A stretch of DNA of 64,000 nucleotides from Apostichopus japonicus (GCF_037975245.1 NC_092579.1:13934678-13998677); one strand, 5' to 3'. Shown: positions 13,101-28,100, numbered from the stretch's first letter. The notes: generated by a model not told the origin, from the letters alone. Numbers and translations are program-made.

Positions 13101-16100
13101 AATTTTCCCCCCCTAGGATTTCTTCTAAATCTGGAAAGAGTGATAAGGAACAGAACAAAGAGAGCACTTGTCCGAATTACGATTCCTTGGATAATCTCCA
13201 TGCACAGCTGACGGAGACCTGTCTGGATATGATGGCTCGGTTTACCTTCTCTACATGCACTACCATGCCCAAGAGGTAATAGTGAGATTGAACCCTACCC
13301 CCCCCCCCCCCCCCCCTACAAATTACAAGCCGGTTTGCACTAGTGCAGCATGAGGAAGTCAGGCCAGATTAAATGTAAATGAATATACCAAACATCTTGA
13401 AACCAAAAGTGACTGACAAGTTTGCATGTTACACTCTCAACTGATGAACAATGACAATTAATAACCCTAATGGTTTTCAGCAGATCTTCAGTCTGTGATG
13501 CATCCAACAATTGTTAGTTTTTTTCCCCATGCATTTGCAAATGACAATCACAAATCTACTTCTAAGCTTGCGATAACTAATCCATAGTAATAGTCGCAGA
13601 AACCGTTTTGTCGCTAGAATCTAGTCATTCCTTTGGTTTGGTTGCACTGGAGGTGATGCAGATGGTATAAAAATTGTCCTGTAATGGTTTGCTCTTGCAG
13701 GTCACCGATCAGCGAGTTCCTTCTCATAGGTGGTCAGTCTCAGAGTTGGTTGCTAGGCAACAAGATTATTACTATAACGACCAGTGGCGGCAGCACCAAA
13801 CTACAAGGGAACGGAGTCTGCGAGAAATGTAACAACATGATCCGATCGCACATCCACGGACATGGAAGCCTCTCCGATGCATCGAACAAGGTCAAACACG
13901 ATGGCACGCAGGAAGAGCTCGCTACAAATAAACCCACGAGACAGAGGTCCAAATCCGGGGACACTCAGAAGGAGGACCAGTCCCCACAGACGGGAGGAGG
14001 CTTACCACACAGACACCCAGACGCTAAGAGGTTGGAGGGCAGATCAAGGCCGTACTCTGGCCCCGCGGCGGTGACGGTGGTAAAAGACACCGTATCGAGA
14101 GATGAAGCATTACCATCTTCATCATCATCCCTACAAGGAACCCCTTCATTCTCAGAGAGGACCATTCCAAGCAGGTTATCTTCCGGTTCTCTGTACCAGT
14201 GCAACTGTTGGTGTAGATCGTGGGCGGAGGTTCACATCCGACGGGCGACGGGAGACACCAGCTGGATCATGAGGATACAGAACGACGGCAGTCTGGTCCC
14301 GCTGCAACAGGATATGCCTCTAAACGACATCTCCTCTCTCCTGATGTACAATCGAGAGATCGAGGAACACATCCTCTCGTTCCTCCCCGAGGATTCCGAG
14401 GAGGGATCGGAAGAAGGGGTCGGAGGAGACGAGGAGAGCGATCCGGAAGAAGAGGAAGATGACATGTTGGATAAATCTCAAGAAGGTTGGTGCATATTTT
14501 TTCATTTTTTTTAATTTCCAGTATAAATATAAATATTTATAAACAGGACATCAAAAGTGAGTATGTAATACGAAAATATTATTTTAAAATGTTAGTGTAC
14601 AAAAAAATATATATATATATATATATATAGTTTTATTATTTTGAGTTTGAAATTTATTAAGGAAGAGAGAGAAATTATAAACTAAAATATGATTTCAAAC
14701 AGTGACCTGAAGAACACAGCTCCTTCCTCCACCAGCTGAGCTGTCCAGCCCCGTATTAAAGTTACTTTTGATCCCTTTGTAGTTTATTTGCTTTGTTTCA
14801 AACGCATAGTCTTTGTTGACCAGCCCCGTATTAAAGTTGCTCGTGATCCCTTTGTGGTTAATTTGCTCTGTTTCAAACGCATAGTCTTCGTTGACCAGCC
14901 CCATATTAAAGTTGCTTGTGATCCCTTTGTAGTTAATTTGCTCTGTTTCAAGCGCATAGTCTTTGTTGACCAGCCCCGTATTAAAGTTGCTTGTGATCCC
15001 TGTGTAGTTTATTTGCTTTGTTTCAAACGCATAGTCTTTGTTGACCAGCCCCGTATTAAAGTTGCTTGTGATCCCTTTGTAGTTAATTTGCTCTGTTTCA
15101 AACGCATAGTCTTTGTTGACCAGCTCGGTATTAAAGTTGCCTGTGATCCCTTTGTAGTTTATTGCTGTGTTTCAAATGCATAGTGTTTGTCGACCAGCTC
15201 GGTATTAAAGTTGTTTGTGATCCCTTTGTAGTTTATTTGCTGTGTTTCAAATGCATAGTCTTTGTTGACCAGCTCAGTATTAAAGTTGCTTGTGATCCCT
15301 TTGTAATTTATTTGCTGTTTTTCAAATACAAAGTCTTTGTTAATAAGGAAAAACAAAAGGAGGAGACAGACACTGAACAGGGAAATTGTAAACTTTTGAG
15401 AGAAACAGGAAATGGATTTTAAGAGCAACACCTCCTTCACTCATTTAAAATGCATTTCTGTATTATAAAAGCAAGGCAGTGCAAAGGTACAATCATAAAA
15501 GTTTGGAAGGAGCACCCTTTGGAAATTTGATTCAAACATGACAAATGCAAATACGTAACCATAAATCAACATTGTTGATAACCCTGCACAATAAATATGA
15601 AAATGTAGCTTTACACCTTTTCTACTTCGCTTGCAAGAATTTAGGCGGAAGTTGTTATCATCTTTACTAAAACTAATTAACCTGCTGGAGCAAAGAGAAC
15701 TCATTCGTACAGAATATTGTAGAATTTACTTTAGTGTGAACCTTGTGTGAAGCAAAATATGTCACTTTTGTAGTGAAATAGTAAACCAGGGGCTTGATAT
15801 AATCATTCATTAATATTGCATAATTAATTCTAAACACAGATATAAATTCAAAGTTTAATATGTCATAACGTACATTAACACTCATGCATTGCTCTAATAA
15901 GTGCTGCAATGATATTGCATACTGATTTTGAAATTTTGAACACAAATTTGGAGATTTGCCAATAATATGACATTTATGAAATCATTGTCCTTGCTTGCAT
16001 TCTCGACCCTGTCTTCTCTTCTACCGGTAGTAATGAAGTACCTTTCAATTAAGTGAATTTCCTTAAAGTGGCTTATACGTCATACATTGTAGTCTGCTAT

Positions 16101-19100
16101 AAACCATTTAATATCGTTTGATATTTATTTATTTCTCATATTTTATTCTCTGATCTGTCTTTGGACTTAGTCCGAGATACTATCCCTATTCCTACCTCAA
16201 GGGTTCCCGCCAGCCCCCCACAGTTTCTTCTTTCCCCGCAAGAAGATTTCAACCCAGATCTGGATCGCGACACCAGTCTGCATTCGTTTGCAATGCAACT
16301 GCAAAAGGGTATTTATTGCACCGCAGAGTAGCACCGTAGTGTCCACCATTAATCATGATTCCACTGTCTCGCTGAACCTAACTTTCGCTGTTTTCTAATA
16401 TTCTCTTGCTAATTGGTGGTATCGTTTGCTTGGTATTCATATGACTGCGTACTCAATGGAGTAGAATCCCCAGGTCTGAAAGTAACACTCCTGGATAGGA
16501 GATAATATGACATGCTTTCTAAAAGGGGAGGGGGGAGGGGAAGGGGAGCTGATGGAAGGATGTGCATGTTATTGTGTCAGGGGATAAGCTTATTTTACAA
16601 GGGTATATATGTATATATATGTACATATTACTATGCCCAGAACACTGAACAAATCATAGAGCAGATACAGTGGTTTACTCCAGTTTGAGAAGTGGCTCCT
16701 CTAGTCTCTGTTCTTTCATGTGTTGCACTTACTAATACTGACAAATTACTAATTGAACCGGAAATGTTCACGCTCGTTATTGTTAACACAGTCCTGCTGA
16801 AATAATGAGAACCTTGTTTAGTTTGCTGAGTTTTAGACTATAGTAGACTGGAGCATTTTGCACTTTTTTCTCAAGAATGTCTGTTACCAGTTCTTTCTTG
16901 GGCTACTGCAATGGTCTTATTTAGAGAACTAAATTCTTTGGTAAAGAACTCAAAAGTCTAAAATGGGTCATTGAACAACCCCCACCTTGAGTCTAAAAGT
17001 GGTTTGCTACCAGCAATGATAAGTTAGGCAGTTGCTTCTATCCAGGTATTTAACCTCAGAAGTAGATGCCTAGACCTCTTTGTCTCCTTCTGAAGATGCT
17101 GTAATCCACAGTTTAATGCTTGTTCAGAAATTTATGTCTCCTCACAAAAGGCAAAGTTTGTGAAAACTTAACATTGATTTTTTTTAGCCAGATAATTTTC
17201 TTACAACACAGTTAGACATATATATATATATATATATATATTTGTCTTTTCTTTGCTGTCCCTTTTGCTGTCCCTTTTTCTGTCACTTTCACATTCCCTT
17301 TTACTCTTTCTTTAGCTTTTGTTTTAAGCCAGAGAAACATTCAAAAGGTCTTTGCTGAACTATGTTCCTAGAAGCATGAAGAGTAACAGTCAATGTTTAT
17401 ATTTAGGTAGCAAAGTGGCATAATTTGGTACACCTCCCCACCCACCACCAACCCACCCACTTACGCCCCCCCTCCAAAAAAAAAAATAAAAACATATAGA
17501 TTTCCTGTCATCAATTGAAAAATCTTGTTAATGACATACAATCTTTACATTGGTGGTGTCAATAATCTTTCCTGTTTTTTTCTTTTTTTTTCAAGAGTGT
17601 CTTAACTTTCAGCAATCTGTTTTTCCCTCACATGATTTCTATTATCCCATCATTAACATTGTATTTCTAGTTAAACATACTCAATTTAATATACACTTCT
17701 TAAAAATCCATTGCTTTCACCATTACTCTATAATTGGCAATCATTTTTCTTTTCCCATTTTTCAAAATTCATGGACAATATTCTTAGGCCCTCTTAACAT
17801 TAATGCATTATTTCATAATTAAAAAAAAAATACCATGAATTTGAAATGTCACAATTTTCCAATGGATTCCAACTGGAGATGTTGAATATCAAGAACTTTT
17901 TCACTTACACTTTTGTGTTTCTCTGTTTGCATATCACTGTAAAAACTGAACCAATATGGGAATTTGTCTTTCTCAAAAATAATTCTGGGAGAAGGGAATA
18001 TCAATTCTGCTGTAGATTTATCGTTGTCAAGCCTTTTTATTCTTTTCCATTCTGTCTATCAATTCTACACTAAGTAAATTTCTATAGACAGTTGTGGAAT
18101 TGGTTGAAGTGAGCAGATTTGGTATAATAACACTACTCATGTTAATATAGTTCCTTGTTTATCCTGAACTACACATTAAAGCTTGTTCGGTGGAACATTT
18201 CATATCTACTTTAGTCACGGTGAAGGGCGCCACCACCTAAACTTCTATAGTAGAGAATATTTCCCAAAATCGGTGTACGGTTTATAGCATTCTTCAACAT
18301 TGTTTCTTAAGCTTCAAAATGTAGCACCACTTTTCATTTAAAGCCTCTTCCACTTAACTCATTTCTCAAAGGGGAAAGTGCCATCTCTTCCCTTACATCC
18401 TTCCTCTCAACAATATAATACCTTAGCCCCCCTCTCCCCCACCCCCACTACTCCCTATTCAAAACTGGTGGTTGTGGTCCTGGTTGCATGAAACTTTGAA
18501 ATCAATTTGTAAAGTGTACCTTACAATCCCCATTTCAAACCAGAAAGTGTTGTTTTAATATTTCAATATCTCACAAAAATGATTGCAGATATCTTGAAAG
18601 GAAAATTGGAATACTTTACTGAATCAGTTTAACGTTAATTTATGTAGTCTAGTTTAAAAAAAATGGAAATATAAACTTGAGCTATTTCCTGCATTTTCAA
18701 TTAAAAAAGATCTTTGATGTCACAGGAAAGACACCAGTACTCTTTTAATGTGAATTCTTACTAGAATATCCAGAAAATTGGCATTTTAATTAGAAATTGG
18801 GAAGCAGACCCATGTCATTCCATATTCGAAGTGAACATGTGTAGCCATGCTAAAATCAAAGTTTATGATCAATAATTACTGCATAACAAGTTTTTTTCCC
18901 TTTTCATCATGATTCAGTTGTTCTTTAAGTTTGATGGTTTTTTTTATTCCTCTTTCGTTGCCAGAGTTAGACAAAGATCGTTTGATGGTGAATTTTCCGA
19001 GACCAGAGATGGGCATGTCACCCGATCCAGGAGAAAGCTCTTTCCCTCATAACCTTGGTTCTGATAAGGTGATCATTTTTTATTGTCAGAATATTTACAT

Positions 19101-22100
19101 TTTACTTTAATAGATACATCCATGGGTTTTATAGAAAGAACTAATTTGATTTACGTTTTAATGCAAGATTGTGTGATTATACTTCAAATGAGCCTAATAC
19201 AATTTTAATCTGAGGTATCAAGTTAATATAGGCAAAGGCTTAGTTCAGCGGTTAGAGTGTCTGCCTAACAATCCTTAGGTTCCAGGATCAAAATTCCGCC
19301 AGGAGCCAGATTCTCTTGACCTATTCAAAAATCGCTGCAGTGCAGTGGTGATGTGCGGAGTCTTCCGTGGGTTTAGTATTTCTGGTTTGTGAACTTGGAA
19401 AAAGGGGTTTGTTTCTGTTCTTCACTTGGTTTCGTAACAACTTTGTTCGTCATGGCTGCACTGCAGTGATATCGAATGGGGTGCCTTTGCCTACCTCAGT
19501 ATTTGAGAAAGTACTCAGATGCTGGGGCATACACTCTCGTCCGTCGGATGGCGACATTAACTGGTGGTCCCGGGAGCAGGAATGGTAGCGAATTCACACC
19601 CCCGAACACTTATCGAAAAGAGAAGGCTTGAAATAAGACGGTGTTCATCCACGATCTTACATGGATAGGGGCTCAAGTAAGCTACTGTATTAGGCTTCCT
19701 GATCCTTGGGTCTTTAAACTTTTTTTTTTTTTAACTAAACTAGCTCAACTAACATGCAAAAAATATGGCGTGTATGGTTTATCAAACAGCTGATCCCAAT
19801 TAGCCAGACCTGTGGATGTGATACCTAAATAATGGGGCAAAAATGTGGAAACCATGGATTAGTTTGTTGACCATGAATTTATATCTGATTCTATTAAATC
19901 TTTTTTATTATTTTTACTATTTCTATTAAAGCAATACATTGCTTGTGGGCTCGGTGTCACAACAGTTATGCGAATGTCTAACAAAGGTTAACAATTTACT
20001 TAGCTTACACGCTTAGCAATACAAGGGAATATTAATGTTTTGTCTATTATCATACAGTAAGATATTTAGCTACAAAAATGCAAAGGTTTATGACATATTT
20101 TTGTGAAAATCAAAATAAAATGAAACTGTTAGCAAACTGCTTATCCACTAAAGAGCCTGTGTAAGAGAATGTGTAAAACTATGTTGGCCTGACGTTTCCA
20201 TCCTAGCAGGATCCTACCCTTTTCAATCCTAGCAAATTTTTGTGAACAGAATCTTAGTAATTGCAGCTTTCAGAATGAAACAAAACTTGTAAACTTGATC
20301 AAGATATCAAAGCTATTAAGTTATTCCCCGATTAGTACCAAATATTGCAGTAATTCTTAGGAGAACCTAGTGGTGAGTAGAATACATTTGTTTTATTGTA
20401 CTCACGGCAACAAACCCCAATGCTTTATTATGAAGAACCCTTTATTATTACTATTAATACCCTTTTCTTTGTTTTGGTTTCTTCATTGTGGTAGTTTGGT
20501 GAGTTCGCTAGAGCTCTGAGATTGGTTGAAAAGGATTCCAGGAATCTGGACCGTTTTGATCTGAGCCGGCGGTCCAAGCTACATCTCCACAAGTCTAAGA
20601 GCTGTCCGACCCTAGAAATATCTAACGAGGTAGAGAGCGCAGAGGAACACCGAAAGAAACTCTCGAGTTTGAGTGCCACATCTCCACGTTCGTTGGCGAA
20701 GGACTTCCTCGAGGAATTCTCCCAGAGGCCCAGTTCGTTCAAAGATGTATCCGACCTGGAGAAGAGATACAGCAAGGAGTTGGAAGATGTCGGTGCCCCA
20801 AAGGACAAAGATGGAGAAGGGAAAGATGACCCCGGCGAGGTGGTCAAGAGAACTTCCGGAGAAAAGATAACCGCTGATAAGGAGGATAAGAAAGATACGG
20901 AAAAGCAGGGAGTGATAGCCGTCCAAGCTGGGAGGAAAAAATCGGTCGATTTTGTGATAGCACCGATGGACGGAAAAGAAACAAAAGACAGGGAGAAGAC
21001 TGCCATCGTAAAACCGTCGGTGTTGCCCTTGGAGAAAAGAAGCGGTGAGTTTTAAGAGGCCCTGTTGAGTAAATAAATACTAAAAAGACTGAGTCACAAA
21101 AATTGAAGTAACTTTCCCTGAGGGAACATCCAGAAGTTGTTCTGTCTCTAAGCTTAAAAGTGAAAATTGGGAACTTTTGACGATGAACTTTGCCTTCGAC
21201 GATCATGTTTTCTGGAAATCAATAGTATGTGAAGTGGATCACATTCATGCCAAAATGGTCGCTTATTTTAAGTTACAGAGACAGACATTACCTTTCCGGC
21301 CATGTGCATCCCTTGGACGTTCTCACGTTCTCTCTGTCTGGTTCATGTGATGTCTTGAGCTATTTTTGAAAGGTCCTGTGTCTTTCTTACAACAGATTGA
21401 GGTCCTGTGCATTTCCCTCAAGTCACTCGAGATCTCACATTTATCTCAATAGTTTTATTCCTGAGAATTCCTTTAAATATTTTATATTTCTTTTTATATT
21501 TTGCATTTTAATGTAGCATTGCTGCCTGGAGCTCCGAATGAAAACAAATAAACTCTGTTGAGAGGAGGAGCATAGCATGGCTTGCAAGCCTTTCAAAAAG
21601 ATATAAACATCAAATAAGTTTTTTTTTACTCTGTTTATGTTTAAGCAGAATACAACCACCCACAGCTTACACAACCAAGGCTTAGACAGAGAGGACACAC
21701 GTTTTCGGCCATCAGTAAAAGCAGTCGTCAAATCGAGCGAAAGGCAGAGGAGCTTAAGACGAGGAAGACGTCGGAGAGCAGATCGGGATCTCGGGATGCA
21801 ATGAAAAGTGGCGTTGATCCAAGGTAAGGTAATCATTGTTGTCATGATTGTGACTAGCCCAGTTACAAGTGTTTGTTTGAATAAAACTATATATATAATG
21901 TATATAGTATATATAATATATTTGTTGTCATTTCATAGCATGGCAGCTACAAGCTAAACATTTTCATTTTTCTTGTTGGAAAACTAGTTTATTACATTTC
22001 TTGCTTGTTTCAGAATAGTTTCTTGCTTGCTATTCTGAAACTGCAGGAAAGTAGGACAATGAACTTTATATACCACACAAATTTTTTTTTTCTTTCTTAG

Positions 22101-25100
22101 GGAGTGTGATAGAACAGAAATTTAAGGGTTTTACAGTATGTGAGGAGTTATATCAAGTAGGGTTTGTGAAAAGGAAAAGTAGCCCCTCCCCCTCCTCCCC
22201 TTACTCCTCCCCTTACTCCTCCCCTTCCTCCTCCCCTTCCTCTAACCAGCACAGTACTACTATGCCCACACTTTGTTCTTCATGACAAATGTATTTAGCT
22301 GTCCATCTGAAGTCTCCACGAGATCGCTTTCTCTATAACAAAGCCCTGTCCTCGTTTGCCTTCTCTATGTCATCTCCCAATGCCACTGTGTACCTCTAGA
22401 GATCTAATGATTGACCAAATAGCACGAATAAATTTGCTGATAGAATGAATCAATTGCACAAGGATTAATTCAATACCAATGGAGTGCATTTTTGTATGCT
22501 TTAAATGAATACATACAATAAATTATGATTAATATTGATAGTATTTGTCAATGCTTGTTGTGTCACTGAAGACTATATATGATCAATCCTGGTGGGATTA
22601 CTAAGTATTTTTGGGCCATTTCTTCATCCGTGTAATGTTTGTGATAGGAGCATAGAGCTTTGGTGAGATGCAGGCTCAAGAAGGGGGGGGGGGTATGTGG
22701 GAGGAGGGTGAATCGGGACTCTGTTTTGTTGTTTTATAATTTGTAGTTAATTCTTAGTAAAGATCTTTTGTTTCTTTCCATACAGTAGCATTTCTGATAC
22801 TTAATATTAATAAAAGAATGGAACAGATGATGATGAAGAGTTTGGTTGTTTTCTGGAAGAATTTAATGCAAATGTTTGTTTACTTTTACAGCTTTGTGTT
22901 TCTCCAACTGTTTTTCTCTCCTTTTGTTGTGGAAGACACAGAGAGGCCCATAGCCATCCCATTCAGTCAGGTATTAATGTCATGAAGTACATTGACCTCA
23001 GGGTCATCAATTCATCTCTCCAACATCAATTAGTACAGTGCAAAACTATGGCAAGCCATCTGTATCAAATCGATGTGAACAGATAGTTTAAATAAATTTA
23101 CACCAATTTGAGTATAAATCTACACCAATTTAAAGTCAGCCTAATGTCAGTTTAAATGGACATTTACTTTCATAAGGTAATTTAGAAGCAAAATCTACTA
23201 GTTTTGTAATGGACTAATGGTATAAAGTCACTTCTGACACATTTAACTTGAAACACCTTTTTAAGTTTTGACCAAGATTTTATTGATTAGGTTGTATTGT
23301 CAGATCAATCAGTTGACCATGTAAATGACAAATGAATGCAGAGAGCCCTATTAATGTACAGTCCTGCTTCCCAACCTATTTTTCCAAGGCAACCCATATA
23401 GGCTGGCCCTGTCTCATACATTTCTGTAAGGCCTAACCTCACTAAGTATATACTCACTGACAGATTGATGTTCAGACTGCATTTCTTTCTGATTTATTTT
23501 CATTTTGACTGAAAGTTAGTCAACTTAATAAAAAAACTTGAGAAATAAATCCTCACATGACAGTGGAGAACGTTTATTTCAGTTAAGACGTTTTTTTTCC
23601 ATTACCTGGCTTGTGACCCAGAGTAAAATGTTCTGTCACCCATAGTTTGGTTTAAACTAGTCCTAGAGTGTTTAAACATCTAAGGATGCTTTGTATTCCC
23701 GGACTATGTGAGGACAAGTTACCTGGCTTGTGACCCAGAGGATAAATGTTCTGTCACCCATAGTTTGATTTAAACTAGACCCAGAGTGTATACACATCTA
23801 AGGATGCTTTGTATTCCAGGACTATGTGAGGACAAGTTACCTGGCTTGTGACCCAGAGTAAAATGTTCTGTCACCCATAGTTTGGTTTAAACTAGACCTA
23901 GAGTGTATAAACATCTAAGGATGCTTTGTATTCCAGGACTATGTGAGGACAAGTTACCTGGCTTGTGACCCAGAGTAAAATGTTCTGTCACCCATAGTTT
24001 GGTTTAAACTAAACCTAGAGTGTATAAACATCTAAGGATGCTTTGTATTCCAGGACTATGTGAGGACAAGTTACCTGGCTTGTGACCCAGAGTAAAATGT
24101 TCTGTCACCCATAGTTTGGTTTAAACTAAACCTAGAGTGTATAAACATCTAAGGATGCTTTGTATTCCAGGACTATGTTAGGACATGTTACTTCAGTAGC
24201 CTGGTTGTGTTGCTAGCCTTGTTTAGGAAAAAGCACCTCCTTGTCATCTCTCCTCGTGTCAGACCTGAATAGCTGCTGCCATCTTAGGATGGAAGAGATT
24301 ATTAATGACGTGCAATGTCTTTAGAATAGAATTGTGGGTTGTGTGGATGCAGGTAATATTCAGGCATAGATATGTGCACAAAAATAATCAAATTGCCTTT
24401 GATTTGATTTTAAGTAACCATTCTTTTAATAAACCCTTTGTTTCCTAATCTCTAACAGATGGCACAGAGGGCTGTAAAGGTCCTGGACAGAATTCCTCCA
24501 TACGACACCCACAAGATTGGGGTGCTTTACGTTGGTCCCAATCAGGTACTTGTGCAAGATAAAAAGAATTTTGACTCATTTTTCGAATCATCTCATCGAT
24601 AACACTGATGCATGTTGATGACTGTATCACATAATCACAACTTCTCTTCAATTAAAGGTCAAGTTGAAAGTGATTTTCCTGTGTGTAGTCCAGTCATCTC
24701 TCTATATACATCACCAATATATGAGACCTAAGGATTGGTATTGATACTTTGGTGGTTGTTTAATATGAAGTTCATGCTCAGATGTTTATGGTACAAAAAC
24801 GTAAAGATTTGAAAAAAATTGGTAAAAAGAATAGTCATTGCATGATTTCTCCTTAAATCCTCAGGGAATCTTACATATATATTTCAATTGTAATATCAAT
24901 GTAAACTTTGACAAAGAATCTTTAAATACAGCACCAAAGGAAGTTTGCTTATCTTGGTGAATATAATTGACCCAACTTTGCAAAGTGTTTCCAACAAACC
25001 CTCCCATGGAAATGACAGAACTAATTTGTTGCATTAAAACTGCATTTGTTTTATTGCAGGCTGAAAATGAGATTGCAATACTGTCCAACGTCTACGGATC

Positions 25101-28100
25101 ATCACGATACATGAGCTTCCTGAAAGGTCTGGGCAAGCTAATCCCGTTGCAAGAAGCCGGTCACATTGAGATCTATACAGGAGGTCTGGATACCTCAGGC
25201 AGCGACGGAAAGTTTGTTTACTGGTGGAAGGATGACGTCATGCAAGGTAACTGTCAAAATTAAAAGATAAAATAAAACTGTTAGCAAACTGCTTATCCAC
25301 TAGAGAGCCTGTGTAAGAGAATGTGTAAAAGAAAGTTGGCCTGACGTTAAAAGATGTTAACAATAAATGAGGGAATTGAAGTTTTGATTTGTTTATTCTT
25401 TACAGAATATTTTTTTCAAAAAATGGTGGCGCACTCCCGCAAGGGTGCCAGGGATGGAATCTCAGGCAGTCTCACTGTACGTCATATTAACATATCATTC
25501 TCCTTATAGGTTTCCACGGTGACATTTTATTTCATTAGATTTGCTTCGGATTAAATTTCTTGTCAAATTCAAAGTCTCTTTTTTTTTGGCCGTCATTAAT
25601 AAATTTGCGAATCTGTTCTTGCAGTGATTTTCCATGTGGCGACATTGATGCCTAACAAAGAAAGTGATCCTAACTGTACAGCCAAGAAACTCCACATCGG
25701 GAACGACTTTGTGTCAATTGTTTACAATGAAAGTGGTTCGAAATATCATCTCGGTACCATCAAGGTAATAGTGATTGATACCTCTCTTGGTAACCATCCC
25801 AACCCCAAATCCCTCCTCCCTCCCTCCCCTCCTCCCTTCCCTCCTCTCTTGCCCCCTCCCAACAACACCACTACTACCCTCAGAATCGTGACAAATTTTG
25901 ATTGTCATTTTCTTCTTTAGTTTTGTATTCAATTATCTTTTAATTCTGCTTTAGCATGTTCTTACTTGATGAGTCATACAGGGATAACCAACTGAGATGA
26001 TGATGTTACCACAAATGTATTTTATTGGAGGAGGAAAAGGAGAACCAATACGATCATCCTCTTAAAAGCTTTACTCTGAAATTGAAATAAGCACGACAAA
26101 TGTTTCATACTTTACAGCACTTTCAATTAACGTTAAAGTTTTTCGAGTGTTTAAAGTATTTAATACTGAGTAATACTTACAGAGTAGTCCTTTCCTCTTG
26201 GACTTGTCCTTTTACCAATAATTGATTGGTTTGTTCTGTTTTTTGCTCCCTTTTCTTTGAGGGGGAGGGGGAGGGGTGGTTTGTTGAAGAATAAAGGTTA
26301 TTCATGGATATGCTAATAAATCAATGTATCATTGTGTGGGAAACAAGTCAAAACTGCATCTATCTTGTTTGATATTTATTTTTATTAATGTTTTATTCCA
26401 TTTCTATTTCTCTAGGGCCAGTTCAACTTTGCTGAGATCATTATTGAACCTTTAGACAAAGAGACCAATCTAGTCATGATACAGACCAAGCCGGGTGAGT
26501 ATTAGGAGGAGCTAGGATCTGTTATTCAGATAAGCAGCCCAAAAGGGCATTAAAACCAAAGACATATGAAAATAGAGTGAAATATATGCTACATCATTGG
26601 AGATGTTCATGGTTAAATCTGGTAAATATACAGGGCAAAAAAAATGTGTTTTTCATATATTTGGAAAAGCCTTAAAAAATGTTAGTATTTGACTGTTTGA
26701 TCCTCTGAGACACAAATCTGTTGCTCAAAATGTTTGGGCACTTGGTTGGTACAAACATACTTTGCCCAATATTAAGTCCCCCTTAAGAACTGTTTTTCCT
26801 TCTTCAGTGATTTAAGAATAAAATGCAAGTGTTGCAAGGACTCTTGAAAATATGATATCAGTAGATGCTCACTGAAGAAATCTTTTTTTAATTTTATTTT
26901 TGGTTCCTTGCTTTAGCAAAAGGAACCTATGCAGTCAGGTTGGCGTGTGTGCGTGTGTGTGTGTGTGTGCGTCTGTGACACTTGCTTGGGTACGCTCTAT
27001 CTCAATAAGGGAATGTTGGATTGAGGCTAAACTTGGACTATGGATCCCCCATATGGAGAAGGTGTGCCCTATTGTTTTTGGTGCCCACAAAGGTCACCAT
27101 AGGTCAGTTATGGTCCAAAAACCAAAAATATTAAAACTGCAATAACTCCCAGTGCCAATGTGTGACAAGGTTGATATTTTGGGACAAGTTGTGAACTGGT
27201 TAGGGGAACATTTTCAAACTTAACGGTCATGTGATCCGAGGTCACCAAAGGTCAATTAATGATAAAAAACTAGTATTTTTGCAATAACTTGAGAACGAAT
27301 TGTCCGTTAGGGTTGGGAGTTACCTCATTGTAATCCAATCGTCGACCCGCATCTGGGTGACCTTTGACCTCAATTTGACCTCTGGTGACCTTTACGTGTT
27401 TTGGGGATTTTTACAGTTTCGATGCTATTTTCAGATGTCAAAGGTACCTTCTGATCATAAATGTCAATAGGTTGACCCCCGTGTGACCCTTTTGTGCAAA
27501 GTTATAAGGGGTCAAAGTTTTTCGGTCGGAGATAGAATGGCTGTACAGACTTGTCGTTTTGCTTTTTGTAATCAGGAGATAAAACTACATCTGAAACCAA
27601 GGTCAAAAGGTCAAAGGTCACATTAGAAAAAATGTGCTTATTTAGGGAGGAAACGAACCAAAAAGAAAATGTTTGGTTTTGATGCTAGATTTGGATATCA
27701 AAGGTACCTTCCGATCAAAAATGTCAATGGGTTGACACCCCTGTGACCTTCATGTGCGAAGTTATACGAGGTCAAAGTTAATTTTCAGACATTTAATGCA
27801 ATAACTCCCAGTTCCAAGTTGTGACATGGTTGATATTTTGGGACAAGTTGCAAATGGTATAGGGGAATATTTTCAAACGGAACGGTCATGTGATCCGAGG
27901 TCACCAAAGGTCAATAAATGTTAAAAAACTAGAATTTTGAGGGGAGAAAATGGGCAAAGACAAAAATGTATGATTTTTTATAGTTTGATGCTATATTCAC
28001 GTCACACCAATCAAAAATGTCAATGAGTTGACCCAAGGTGACCTTTGTGGGTTCAGTAATATGAGGTCAAAGTTAAATTTCAGACATTTAGTGCAATAAC

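Noticed and set aside
14788-15183. 131-codon repetitive frame as a protein gene
   Set aside because: It is produced by a 75 bp tandem repeat whose length is a multiple of three; both strands are open and no start, splice or family evidence exists.
19238-19300. Functional tRNA gene
   Set aside because: A-box and B-box words are recognisable but the stems do not pair well and the sequence continues into a SINE body.
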